64,000 bases of DNA from Streptomyces justiciae (GTDB lineage: Bacteria; Actinomycetota; Actinomycetes; Streptomycetales; Streptomycetaceae), in the NCBI RefSeq assembly GCF_015163075.1, contig NZ_JADDXU010000001.1:186001-250000 (forward strand). Direction: 5' to 3'. A model generated the notes under the pieces. It had not been told where the DNA came from. It made no database searches and was given only the letters and a program-made list of their open reading frames with translations. Both the position numbers and the translations under genes were made by a program. Within the stretch, counting starts at the first letter, position 1, and the number at the start of each line of letters is the position of its first letter. Shown one piece after another: positions 50,976-58,591 of the stretch.

Positions 50976-52106
50976 ATGAGCACCACCACACCATCCACGG
51001 AAGAACCCGAGGGGCCGACGACCGAGACCACCCCGGTCTCCCGGCCCGCCCGGCTCATCCAGAACGAGGCGACCACCGAGATCCCCGTTCATCTGCTGTT
51101 CCGCGACGACCTCGAAACCGGGGCCGTTCCCCTCAGCCCCGCGGTCGTCGGACGCCGCCAGGGCACCGGCGAGCAGCCCCGCTTCCGGCGCCCGGGCCGG
51201 CCCGCGCCGCGCCCCGCCCCCCAGGTCGACCCCGAGCTGGCCGAGCGCCCGGCGCGGGTGCTGCCCGGCTCGGCGGGCGTGCTCGCCGGTGCCTGCGGGG
51301 TGGCCGGCTGTGTGGCCACCTCCTGGTGGGCGGGCGCGCTGCCGACACTCGCCGTGGAGGCGCTGCGGCTGCCCGAGTACGCGGGCGCCGGCCTCGGTCC
51401 GGCGCAGTGGGCGGCGTACGCGGGCGCGGGTGCCCTCGGTCTCTTCGGGTTCGGCGGGCTGGCCCGCGGGCGGACCGGTCGGGCCTGGGTGCTCGGGCTG
51501 TTCGGCCGCTACCGCGGCACGGTCCGGCGCACCGGCCTGATGTGGGTCAACCCGCTGCTGCTGCGCCGCCGGGTCGACGTACGGCTGCGGCACTGGCGCA
51601 GCGAGCCGATGCCGGCCGCGGACGGCAACGGGGTCGCGCTGCGGGTGGTCGTGCTCGTGGTGTGGCGGGTGCGGGACACCGCGCGGGCCACGCTGGGCGT
51701 CGAGGACCACGAGAGCTATCTGCGCGAGTGCGTGGAGGCGGCGCTGGCGCGGGTTCCGGTGGAGCTGCCGGGTTCGCCGAAGGCGTCCGTCGACGCGGCG
51801 ACCGACGCGCTGACCCGGCTGGTCGTGACGGACGCGGCGCCGGTGGGGCTCGAGGTGTTCTCCGTCCAGCCGGTGCGGGTGGAGTACGCCCCCGAGGTCG
51901 CCGCCGCGATGCACCGCCGCCGGATCGCCGCGCTGGACGCCCAGCACCGGGCGAGCGTGCTGACGTCGGTCGTGGACTCGGTGGAGGACACGGTGACCCG
52001 GCTGACCATGCGCGGTCTGGTGGAGCTGGACGACTACGAACGCAAGGCGCTGGTCAAGGACTTGACGGTGGCGTTCTGCGCGGGGCGTGGGGAGCAGGGG
52101 GCGTGA
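50976..52106 (+). CDS. SPFH/band-7 (stomatin-like) membrane protein
   Basis: This protein of about 376 residues has a long Thr/Pro/Arg-rich N-terminal region, two hydrophobic segments (about 100-125 and 145-165) and an SPFH domain (about 190-340). That domain shows RTGLMWVNPLLLRRRVDVRLRHW, VVVLVVWRVRDTARA and LEVFSVQPVRVEYAPEV, then a helical end. SPFH proteins scaffold membrane microdomains. ATG 50976 has GGAGG upstream; ATG 50943 is in frame but weaker. Possible link to envelope growth next to the NlpC gene is inference. Confidence 0.82.
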   Translation: MSTTTPSTEEPEGPTTETTPVSRPARLIQNEATTEIPVHLLFRDDLETGAVPLSPAVVGRRQGTGEQPRFRRPGRPAPRPAPQVDPELAERPARVLPGSAGVLAGACGVAGCVATSWWAGALPTLAVEALRLPEYAGAGLGPAQWAAYAGAGALGLFGFGGLARGRTGRAWVLGLFGRYRGTVRRTGLMWVNPLLLRRRVDVRLRHWRSEPMPAADGNGVALRVVVLVVWRVRDTARATLGVEDHESYLRECVEAALARVPVELPGSPKASVDAATDALTRLVVTDAAPVGLEVFSVQPVRVEYAPEVAAAMHRRRIAALDAQHRASVLTSVVDSVEDTVTRLTMRGLVELDDYERKALVKDLTVAFCAGRGEQGA

Positions 52107-52184
52107 CGGGCGCCTGAGCCGACCCGTCGAACAGGTCCGCCGATTGGTATGGACATGTTCAAGGGTCAGCAATAATCTGGGACT

Positions 52185-52195
52185 TGGTCTAGACC
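52185..52195. promoter_or_regulatory. DasR-type operator (dre-like) upstream of the LPMO gene
   Basis: ACTTGGTCTAGACCTGC contains the palindromic TGGTCTAGACC core of the DasR-responsive element known for chitin-regulon genes. It lies 46 bases before the LPMO start codon. DasR represses such genes until glucosamine-6-phosphate or GlcNAc-6-phosphate accumulates, so this enzyme is probably part of the chitin/GlcNAc regulon. Confidence 0.75.
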
Positions 52196-52241
52196 TGCAC
52201 GCCTCACTGAACTTCCCCCACGTTCTCCAGGGAGCGGCAGC

Positions 52242-52847
52242 ATGCGCAAAAAGACCAAGTGGTACGCCGCCGTGCTGGGCCTCAGCACGGCCGGAGCCCT
52301 CGTGCTCTCCTCCGGCGGCGCCAGCGGCCACGGCTACACCGACCTCCCCGTCAGCAGGCAGAAGCTCTGCCAGAACGGCACCGTGACGAACTGCGGCGAC
52401 ATCCAGTGGGAGCCGCAGAGCGTCGAGGGCCCCAAGGGCTTCCCCGGCTCCGGACCGGCCGACGGGCAGATATGCAACGGCGGCGTGAGCCGCTTCAGCC
52501 AGCTCAGCTCGCCCACCAAGCCGTCGGGCGGCGCCTGGCCGACGACGAAGGTGACGGGCGGTCAGAGCTACACGTTCCGCTGGCAGTTCACCGCCATGCA
52601 CGCCACCACCGACTTCAAGTACTACGTCACCAAGCCGGGCTGGAACCAGAACCACAACCTGGCCCGCTCCGACCTCAACCTCACCCCGTTCCTGACCGTC
52701 CCCTACAACGGTCAGCGCCCGCCGTCCACCCTCTCCCACAGCGGCACCCTGCCGTCCGGGCTGAGCGGCCGCCACGTGATCCTCGCGGTGTGGACGATCG
52801 CCGACACCGGCAACGCGTTCTACGCCTGCTCGGACGTCACGTTCTGA
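52242..52847 (+). CDS. AA10 lytic polysaccharide monooxygenase (LPMO)
   Basis: This 201-residue copper enzyme has a signal peptide cut just before His30 (SGHGYTD), which with His120 (TAMHATTDFKYY) gives the histidine-brace copper site. The protein has no carbohydrate-binding module, so it is a single catalytic domain. Four Cys (KLC, TNC, QIC, YAC) suit two disulfides. AA10 enzymes oxidatively cleave chitin or cellulose. The DasR-like site in front suggests chitin or GlcNAc control, while its place near cslA-glxA fits reports that an LPMO acts on the CslA glycan. Which role holds is not decided by the sequence. Confidence 0.92.
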   Translation: MRKKTKWYAAVLGLSTAGALVLSSGGASGHGYTDLPVSRQKLCQNGTVTNCGDIQWEPQSVEGPKGFPGSGPADGQICNGGVSRFSQLSSPTKPSGGAWPTTKVTGGQSYTFRWQFTAMHATTDFKYYVTKPGWNQNHNLARSDLNLTPFLTVPYNGQRPPSTLSHSGTLPSGLSGRHVILAVWTIADTGNAFYACSDVTF

Positions 52848-52958
52848 TTCTCTGAGCCTTGCTTGAGCTGGGCCGGCTCTCCCCCGGGGTAGGTTCCCTC
52901 CACGCCGTCATGACCATGTCGGCGCTGAGGAGCAGCACCTGACCTCGGGGGAAGCACC

Positions 52959-53480
52959 ATGGAGCTCTTCTTCTACCTCGTCCCCAGCCTCATCCTGGCG
53001 CTGGTCCTGTTCATGGCGTACCGCCTGCTGCGCCGCGCGATGCAGATCCGCCGGGCCTGGAACAGCGGGCTGACGGCCGAGGCGCGCTGTCTGCGGGTGT
53101 ACACGACGACCCACGGCGGCAGCGGCGACACGTCGGTGAGCACGACGCTGCACCACGTCTACGAGTTCACCGCCCGCGACGGCCGTACCGTCCGCTTCGA
53201 GGAGGAGGACGGCCCGGGCACGGTCCTGGAGGGCGACTTCGTCACCGTGTACTACGCCGAGGGCGCCACCGTCGTCGCCACGGCCAAGGCGCCGCGCCGG
53301 ACCGCGCTCGCCGCGTCCATGATCGGTGTGCTGGCGTTCCTCGGGGTGGTCGCGGGCTTCTGCATCGCCTTCATGATCACGTTCAACCAGATGTCGGACG
53401 AGTTCGGCTTCGGCTTCGGCGACGACGTGGACGACACGACCAACACGGTCGTCGTGGACGGCGTGACGATGACCCCGTGA
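52959..53480 (+). CDS. DUF3592 membrane protein
   Basis: This 173-residue protein has an N-terminal membrane segment (FFYLVPSLILALVLFMAYRLL), a soluble beta-rich DUF3592 domain (about 40-110: HVYEFTARDGRTVRFEEEDGPGTVLEGDFVTVYY), a second membrane segment (IGVLAFLGVVAGFCIAFMI) and an acidic tail. The family is common and uncharacterised. ATG 52959 follows GGGGGAAG. Confidence 0.8.
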   Translation: MELFFYLVPSLILALVLFMAYRLLRRAMQIRRAWNSGLTAEARCLRVYTTTHGGSGDTSVSTTLHHVYEFTARDGRTVRFEEEDGPGTVLEGDFVTVYYAEGATVVATAKAPRRTALAASMIGVLAFLGVVAGFCIAFMITFNQMSDEFGFGFGDDVDDTTNTVVVDGVTMTP

Positions 53481-53523
53481 CGCCTCTCCTCATCTGACGG
53501 TCCATCAACTACCGTGCGCGGCC

Positions 53524-55185
53524 ATGGAGTCCAAGGCGTGCACGGTCGCGGAGCTCGTCGCGGGGCGGTGGGGTGATCACCGGCCCGGCCTGTGGTTCGA
53601 GGAGCGGACGCTCACCCATCACGACGTGGCGGCGGGCGCGGCGGCCCGGGCGGCGCTGCTGGCCGACCTGCTCCCGCCCGGCGGCGCGAACATCGGCGTG
53701 CTCCTCGACAACACCCCTGAATACCCCCTGTGGTTGAGCGCGGCGGCCCTCGCCCGTACGGCCGTCGCCGGCATCAATCCGACCCGCCGGGGCCCCGAAC
53801 TGGCCCGGGACATCCTGCACACCGAGTGCCGCGTCCTGATCGCGGACCGGACGTACGACCCGCTCCTCGCGGACCTCGAACTCCCCGGCGTGCGGAAGCT
53901 GTTGACCGACTCCGAGGAGTACGAGGCCCTGCTGGCGCCGTACGCGGGCGCCCGCCCTGACCCCTCCCGGGCCACCCCGCGCGACCGCCTGCTCCTCTAC
54001 TTCACCTCCGGTTCGACGGGCGCCCCGAAGGCGGCGATCTGCTCCCAGGGCAGGCTGGCTGCGGCGGGACGCTCGCTCGCCGACCAGTTCGGTGTCGGCG
54101 CCGACGACGTGCACTACGTCTGCATGCCGATGTTCCACGGCAACGCGGTGATCGCCGACTGGGCGCCCGCGCTCGCCGCCGGAGCGGGGGTCGCGTTGCG
54201 GCGGCGGTTCTCGGCGTCGGGCTTCCTTGGGGACGTACGGCGGTACGGGGCGACGTACTTCACGTACGTGGGCCGGGCCGTCCAGTACGTCCTGGCGACC
54301 GAGGAACGCGCGGACGACCGGAACAACCCGCTCCGGATGGGCTTCGGCACGGAGGCGGGGGCGGTGGACGCGGCGGCCTTCGAGCGGCGGTTCGGGGTGC
54401 GGCTGGTGGAGGGGTACGGGTCCTCGGAGGGCGGGGCGGCGGTGCAGTGGTCGCCGGGGACGCCGGCCGGGGCGGTGGGGCGGGCGGGGCCGGGTCTCGT
54501 CGTCCTCGACCCGGAGACGCGGGCCGAGTGCCCGGCGGCGGTGTTCGACGCGGCGGGGCGGCTGCTGAACGGGGACGAGGCGATAGGGGAGCTGGTCAAC
54601 CGGGCCCCGAACCCCTTCGAGGGCTACTGGCGCAACCCGGAGGCGGAGCAGGAGCGGCGCCGGGACGGCTGGTACTGGACGGGCGACCTGTTCTGCCGCG
54701 ACGCCGACGGCTTCCTGTACTTCGCGGGCCGAGCGGACGACCGCATCCGCGTCGACGGGGAGAACCTGGCCGCCGCGATGATCGAGAACATCCTCGCCCG
54801 GTACGAGGGGGCCGGCGCCGTCGCCGTGTACGCGGTCCCGGACCCGGTGACCGGGGACCAGGTGATGGCGGCGCTGGCGGGAAGCTTCGAGGCGTCAGGC
54901 TTCACGGCCTTCCTGTCCGCCCAGCCCGACCTGGGCACGAAGATGGCCCCCCGTTTCGTACGGGTCGTGGACCGGATGCCGGTAACAGCCACGAACAAGA
55001 TCCACCGAGCCCAGCTGAGACGGGAGGGCGTCCACTGTCCGGACCCGGTCTGGTGGCGCCCCCCGGGCGAGCCGACGTACCGCCCCCTGACCCAGGCAGA
55101 CCTGCACAACATCGAAGGGCCCCTCGCTCCCACGAGAGGCCCTTCAGGAGTGCGCCGCCAGGGACTCGAACCCCGGACCCGCTGA
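53524..55185 (+). CDS. AMP-dependent acyl-CoA synthetase (FadD-like)
   Basis: This ANL-superfamily ligase has the AMP-binding motif YFTSGSTGAPKAA (about 160), the VEGYGSSEGGAAV adenine-binding part, WYWTGDL and the C-terminal VDRMPVTATNKIHRAQLR with the catalytic Lys. It activates a carboxylic acid with ATP and joins it to CoA; chain-length preference is unknown. The natural protein probably ends near residue 530 (DLHNIEG). The last 20 or so codons, ending GVRRQGLEPRTR, are read through the tRNA terminator and antisense through the tRNA-Lys fragment, so the C-terminus is an odd extension. An earlier GTG/ATG start is not seen. Confidence 0.85.
   Translation: MESKACTVAELVAGRWGDHRPGLWFEERTLTHHDVAAGAAARAALLADLLPPGGANIGVLLDNTPEYPLWLSAAALARTAVAGINPTRRGPELARDILHTECRVLIADRTYDPLLADLELPGVRKLLTDSEEYEALLAPYAGARPDPSRATPRDRLLLYFTSGSTGAPKAAICSQGRLAAAGRSLADQFGVGADDVHYVCMPMFHGNAVIADWAPALAAGAGVALRRRFSASGFLGDVRRYGATYFTYVGRAVQYVLATEERADDRNNPLRMGFGTEAGAVDAAAFERRFGVRLVEGYGSSEGGAAVQWSPGTPAGAVGRAGPGLVVLDPETRAECPAAVFDAAGRLLNGDEAIGELVNRAPNPFEGYWRNPEAEQERRRDGWYWTGDLFCRDADGFLYFAGRADDRIRVDGENLAAAMIENILARYEGAGAVAVYAVPDPVTGDQVMAALAGSFEASGFTAFLSAQPDLGTKMAPRFVRVVDRMPVTATNKIHRAQLRREGVHCPDPVWWRPPGEPTYRPLTQADLHNIEGPLAPTRGPSGVRRQGLEPRTR
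55102..55145. repeat. 44-bp direct repeat, copy A (contains a terminator)
   Basis: These 44 bases recur identically at 55240-55283. The repeat contains the hairpin AAGGGCC...GGCCCTT that serves as tRNA terminator. Copy A lies inside the acyl-CoA synthetase frame, with the 36-nt tRNA fragment next to it, so the whole unit (terminator plus tRNA 3' part) is duplicated with an offset of 138. Confidence 0.9.
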
Positions 55186-55186
55186 T
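55151..55186 (-). pseudogene. 36-nt 3' fragment of tRNA-Lys (second locus)
   Basis: Identical to the last 36 bases of the intact tRNA-Lys at 55289-55362 and to the fragment at 49185-49220. Beyond the tRNA part the two fragments share GCTGCATCCCCC on their inner side, so they come from one ancestral unit. Confidence 0.85.
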
Positions 55187-55239
55187 GCTGCATCCCCCGG
55201 GGGGTAACCCCCGGACCCCCAGCAGAACCTCGCACGACC

Positions 55240-55283
55240 CTGCACAACATCGAAGGGCCCCTCGCTCCCACGAGAGGCCCTTC
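55240..55283 (-). terminator. 44-bp repeat copy B: terminator of tRNA-Lys (second locus)
   Basis: Second identical copy of the 44-bp repeat. Its hairpin (55253-55282, stem AAGGGCC/GGCCCTT with further pairs) lies 6 bases past the 3' end of tRNA-Lys on the minus strand. Confidence 0.75.
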
Positions 55284-55288
55284 TGAGG

Positions 55289-55362
55289 TGCGCCGCCAGG
55301 GACTCGAACCCCGGACCCGCTGATTAAGAGTCAGCTGCTCTAACCAACTGAGCTAGCGGCGC
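55289..55362 (-). tRNA. tRNA-Lys (anticodon CTT), second copy
   Basis: The 74-nt sequence is the same as at 49320-49393, with full cloverleaf and CTT anticodon loop CTCTTAA. Two identical tRNA-Lys genes about 6 kb apart, both followed by a partial copy of themselves, indicate duplication of the whole unit. Confidence 0.97.
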
Positions 55363-55462
55363 ATGACCCTCGCCGACCTCGGGTTTTGGTTCCCGTGGCT
55401 GGCGACAGAGAAAATACTACCTGGTCCTGAGGGGTGCTTCTGACCACCGGTGGGTAGGGGGA

Positions 55463-56221
55463 TCAGATGGCCAGGCTGAGCAGGACCGGGGCCGCGTTGC
55501 GGTTCAGGGCGTCCGCCGCCTGGCGGAGCCGGTGGGCGTGCTCGACCGGGAGTGAGAGAGCCAGGCAGCCCACCGACGAGCCGGCGGTGATGGGGACCGC
55601 CGCGCACACCGTGCCCACCGCGTACTCCTGGAGGTCGAGGTGGGGGACGGTCGGCGGCTGGGACTCCAGACGGGACAGCAGGAGCTTGTCGCTGGTGATG
55701 GTCCGGGAGGTGAGGCGGGCCATCTTGTGCCGGGAGAGATGGTCGCGCCGGCTGTTGTGGTCCAGCTGGCCCAGCAGACTCTTGCCGATCGCCGTCGCGT
55801 GCGCCGAGTAGCGGAAGTCCACCCACTCGTTCACCACCGGCATCGACGGCCCGTCGGCGTACTGGGCGATCCGCACCTCGCCGTCGACATACCGGCTCAG
55901 GTACACGGCCGCACCGACCGAGTCGCGCAGCCGGTCCAGCGTCCGCTGGAGCGTCTCGCGCAGCGCCTGCTCACGGTCATGGGCGGAGCCGAGGCGGGTC
56001 AGGGCGTCGCCCGTGACATACGCGCCGTCGGCGACCTGCTCGACGTACCCCTCGCGGCGCAGCATGCGAAGGAGGGTGGTCAGCCGCTCCGGTTCGATGC
56101 TGGTGTGCCGGGCGAGCTGGGCGTCGGTGATTCCGGTGGTGTGCCGCGCCACCGTCTCCAGAACGCGGAGGGCGTCCTGGGCCGAGTGGTACGGCGCGGT
56201 CGGCTCGTGCTTCAGCGCCAC
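55463..56221 (-). CDS. IclR-family transcriptional regulator
   Basis: This 252-residue regulator has an N-terminal winged HTH (about 15-75: ALRVLETVARHTTGITDAQLARH, LLRMLRREGYVEQV) and an IclR effector-binding domain (about 90-250), with SAHATAIGKSLLGQL, the DLQEYAVGTVCAAVPI motif and GCLALSLPV. It lies just downstream of the Ehu-type transporter operon on the same strand and is the likely local regulator of the transport and catabolic genes; its ligand is unknown. Confidence 0.9.
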   Translation of the reverse strand: MALKHEPTAPYHSAQDALRVLETVARHTTGITDAQLARHTSIEPERLTTLLRMLRREGYVEQVADGAYVTGDALTRLGSAHDREQALRETLQRTLDRLRDSVGAAVYLSRYVDGEVRIAQYADGPSMPVVNEWVDFRYSAHATAIGKSLLGQLDHNSRRDHLSRHKMARLTSRTITSDKLLLSRLESQPPTVPHLDLQEYAVGTVCAAVPITAGSSVGCLALSLPVEHAHRLRQAADALNRNAAPVLLSLAI

Positions 56222-56348
56222 GGTGGTTCCCCCTGCGCTCGCTAAGTCGCTCTACAGTTGGGCCGTAATCCGGACAGCGATCCCTACCACGATAACGGGC
56301 AAGAGGCTTGAAGTGAGGGCCTGTTGACGAGATTCCATCCCTCTCAGC

Positions 56349-56397
56349 AGGGGCGCTGACCCGCTGGCATATGCCAACGTCATGACCCAGCGCCCCT
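56349..56397. promoter_or_regulatory. Nested inverted repeat between ehuA and the IclR gene
   Basis: Outer arms AGGGGCGCTG (56349-56358) and CAGCGCCCCT (56388-56397) are perfect. Inside is the 12-bp palindrome TGGCATATGCCA (56365-56376), AT-rich at its centre. The outer part could terminate the transporter transcript; the inner palindrome looks like a regulator site, possibly for IclR autoregulation. Confidence 0.5.
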
Positions 56398-56440
56398 ACC
56401 TCGTGCATCGACGTCTTCACAAGGTGTAGTTGACCTTTGG

Positions 56441-57232
56441 TCAGAGCACCGCGCTCAGGAATTCCCGCGTACGGTCCTGCTCCGGCTCGCTGAAGATCTT
56501 CTCCGGCGCCCCGGCCTCGATGATCCGGCCCGAGTCGAACATCAGGACCTGGTCCGAGATGTCCCGGGCGAAATTCATCTCGTGGGTCACGCACAGCATC
56601 GTGATGTCGGTGCTGCGGGCGATGTCCCGCAGCACGTCGAGGACGCCCGCGACCAGCTCCGGGTCCAGCGCCGAGGTCACCTCGTCGAGCAGCAGCACCT
56701 GCGGCCGCATCGCCAGCGCCCGCGCGATCGCGACCCGCTGCTGCTGGCCACCGGACAGCTGCGCCGGGTAGGCGTCGCACTTGTCGGCCAGCCCCACCAG
56801 GTCGAGGAGCTCGCGGGCGCGCTCCTCCGCCTCGTCCTTGGACAGGCCGAGGACGGTGACCGGGGCCTCGGTGATGTTTCTCAGCACCGGCATGTTCGGG
56901 AACAGGTTGAACTGCTGGAACACCATGCCGATCTTCTTGCGGACCTCGCGGACCTCCTTGTCGGAGGCCGGGAAGAGGTGCTGTCCGTCGACGGTGATGG
57001 TGCCCTCGTCCGGCTTGGTCAGGGTCATCAGGAGCCGCAGGATCGTGGTCTTGCCCGATCCGGACGGCCCGATGAGGGTGACGTGCTTGCCGGCCTCGAC
57101 GGAGAAGTCGAGGTGGTCGAGGACGGTGTTGTCGCCGAACCGCTTGGTGACCTGGTCGAGCCGGATCAGCTCGCCGTTGCTCCGCTTGTCGGCGGGGTTC
57201 ATGTCAGGGGACTGCTGGATGTCAGTGGACAA
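56441..57232 (-). CDS. ehuA: Amino-acid/ectoine ABC transporter ATP-binding protein (EhuA-like)
   Basis: This protein of about 263 residues is the ATPase of a polar amino acid-type importer: Walker A GPSGSGKTT, Q-loop MVFQQFNLFPNM, signature LSGGQQQRVAIARAL, Walker B VLLLDEVTSALDPE and H-loop VTHEMNFA. The start TTG 57232 has GGAG at good distance; ATG 57202 is an alternative. It overlaps ehuD by 11 bases and ends the B-C-D-A operon. The Ehu name rests on family resemblance and gene order. Confidence 0.85.
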   Translation of the reverse strand: MSTDIQQSPDMNPADKRSNGELIRLDQVTKRFGDNTVLDHLDFSVEAGKHVTLIGPSGSGKTTILRLLMTLTKPDEGTITVDGQHLFPASDKEVREVRKKIGMVFQQFNLFPNMPVLRNITEAPVTVLGLSKDEAEERARELLDLVGLADKCDAYPAQLSGGQQQRVAIARALAMRPQVLLLDEVTSALDPELVAGVLDVLRDIARSTDITMLCVTHEMNFARDISDQVLMFDSGRIIEAGAPEKIFSEPEQDRTREFLSAVL

Positions 57233-57872
57233 GACGTCGCTCCAGGGCTCGCATGAGGAGGGAGGCCAGATAGGAGATGAGGATGAAGGCCACGCCGATC
57301 ACGGTCAGGGGCTCGGTGAACTGGAAGTGCTCCTGGGAGAAGAGCCGCGCCTGCCCGAGCATGTCGAGGACGGTGATCGCCATCAGCAGCGGCGTGTCCT
57401 TGAGCATCGCGATCACGTAGTTGCCGAGCGCGGGCACGACCCGGCGGATCGCCTGCGGCAGGATCACCACCCGCCAGGTCCGGGTCACCGGCAGGTTCAG
57501 CGCCGTCGCGGCCTCCCACTGGCCGACGGGCACCGCCTCGATGCCGGCCCGGTAGACCTGCATGGTGTACGTCGAGTAGTGCAGGCCGATCGCGAAGACG
57601 CCGGTCGTCAGCGCGGAGAACGTGAAGCCCCACTCGGGCAGCACGTAGAAGAGGAAGAACAGCTGCACCAGCAGCGGCGTGTTCCGCACGAACTCGGTGA
57701 CCGCGCCCACCGGCCAGGTCACCCACCGGGTCGGCGCCCGCATCAGCAGCGCCCACACCAGTCCGAGCACGAAGGAGATCACCGAGCCGAGGGCCAGCGC
57801 CTGCAGGGTGACCAGCAGACCGTCCCAGAACTGCGGCATGAAGTCGCCGACCGCTCCCCAGTCCCACTTCAC
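57222..57872 (-). CDS. ehuD: Amino-acid/ectoine ABC permease (EhuD-like)
   Basis: This 216-residue permease of the HisMQ type has about five membrane segments and the EAA loop (VGQWEAATALNLPVTRTWRVVILPQAIRRV in part: GQWEAATALNLP). The ATG overlaps the stop of the ehuC gene (ATGA). It forms the membrane channel together with EhuC. Confidence 0.87.
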   Translation of the reverse strand: MKWDWGAVGDFMPQFWDGLLVTLQALALGSVISFVLGLVWALLMRAPTRWVTWPVGAVTEFVRNTPLLVQLFFLFYVLPEWGFTFSALTTGVFAIGLHYSTYTMQVYRAGIEAVPVGQWEAATALNLPVTRTWRVVILPQAIRRVVPALGNYVIAMLKDTPLLMAITVLDMLGQARLFSQEHFQFTEPLTVIGVAFILISYLASLLMRALERRLVH

Positions 57873-58591
57873 GCGACACCACCTCCGACGCCCGTGGTCT
57901 CAGCCCGCTTCAGCTCCTGCTGCGGGGAGATCCCGCGGGTCGGAGCCTTGCCGACGCCCGCCTTCAGCTTCTTCTCCAGACCGCGCATGATCCGGGTGAG
58001 GGCGAAGGCGATCACGAAGTAGATGACCAGCAGATACGTGTAGATCTCCGCGCTCTCCTGCAACGCGAGCCGCACCAGGTTGCCGCTGAACGCCAGGTCA
58101 CCCATGCCCATGATCGACACCAGGGCGGTGCCCTTGAGCAGCTCGATCAGCAGGTTGGAGAACGGCGGGATCATCTCCGGCACCGCCTGCGGCAGCAGGA
58201 TCAGCTTCATCCGCTGCCAGGGCGTGAAGCTGAGCGCGATCCCGCCCTCCTTCTGCGCCGGGTCGACCGCGTTGAGGGCCCCGCGCACGATCTCCGAGCC
58301 GTAGGCGCCGTACGTCAGCCCGAGCGCCAGCGTGCCCGCCCACAGCGGGACCAGCTGCCAGCCGAACGCGGGCGGCAGCACGAAGAAGACCCAGAAGATC
58401 ATGACGAGGGCCGAGGTCCCGCGGAACACCTCGGTGTAGAAGCCGGCGAGGAAGCGCACGATCCACAGCCGGTGGGTGCGCGCGATGCCGACCACGAAGG
58501 AGACGGCACCCGCCAACAGCGCGCTCAGGAAGAGCAGTTGGATGGTGACCCAGACGCCCTTGAGGACAAGCTCCCAGAGTCCTGAAGTCAT
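57869..58591 (-). CDS. ehuC: Amino-acid/ectoine ABC permease (EhuC-like)
   Basis: This 240-residue HisMQ-type permease has five to six membrane segments, the EAA-type loop KEGGIALSFTPWQRMKLILLPQA (in part) and YTEVFRGTSALVMIFWVFFVLP near the N-terminal side. Start and stop overlap the neighbours by ATGA. The short C-terminal tail is polar. Confidence 0.87.
   Translation of the reverse strand: MTSGLWELVLKGVWVTIQLLFLSALLAGAVSFVVGIARTHRLWIVRFLAGFYTEVFRGTSALVMIFWVFFVLPPAFGWQLVPLWAGTLALGLTYGAYGSEIVRGALNAVDPAQKEGGIALSFTPWQRMKLILLPQAVPEMIPPFSNLLIELLKGTALVSIMGMGDLAFSGNLVRLALQESAEIYTYLLVIYFVIAFALTRIMRGLEKKLKAGVGKAPTRGISPQQELKRAETTGVGGGVA

Noticed and set aside
49371..52775. Very long minus-strand open frame (1134 codons)
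   Set aside because: It covers the NlpC, SPFH and LPMO genes on the other strand, and its composition is typical of a GC-rich shadow frame.
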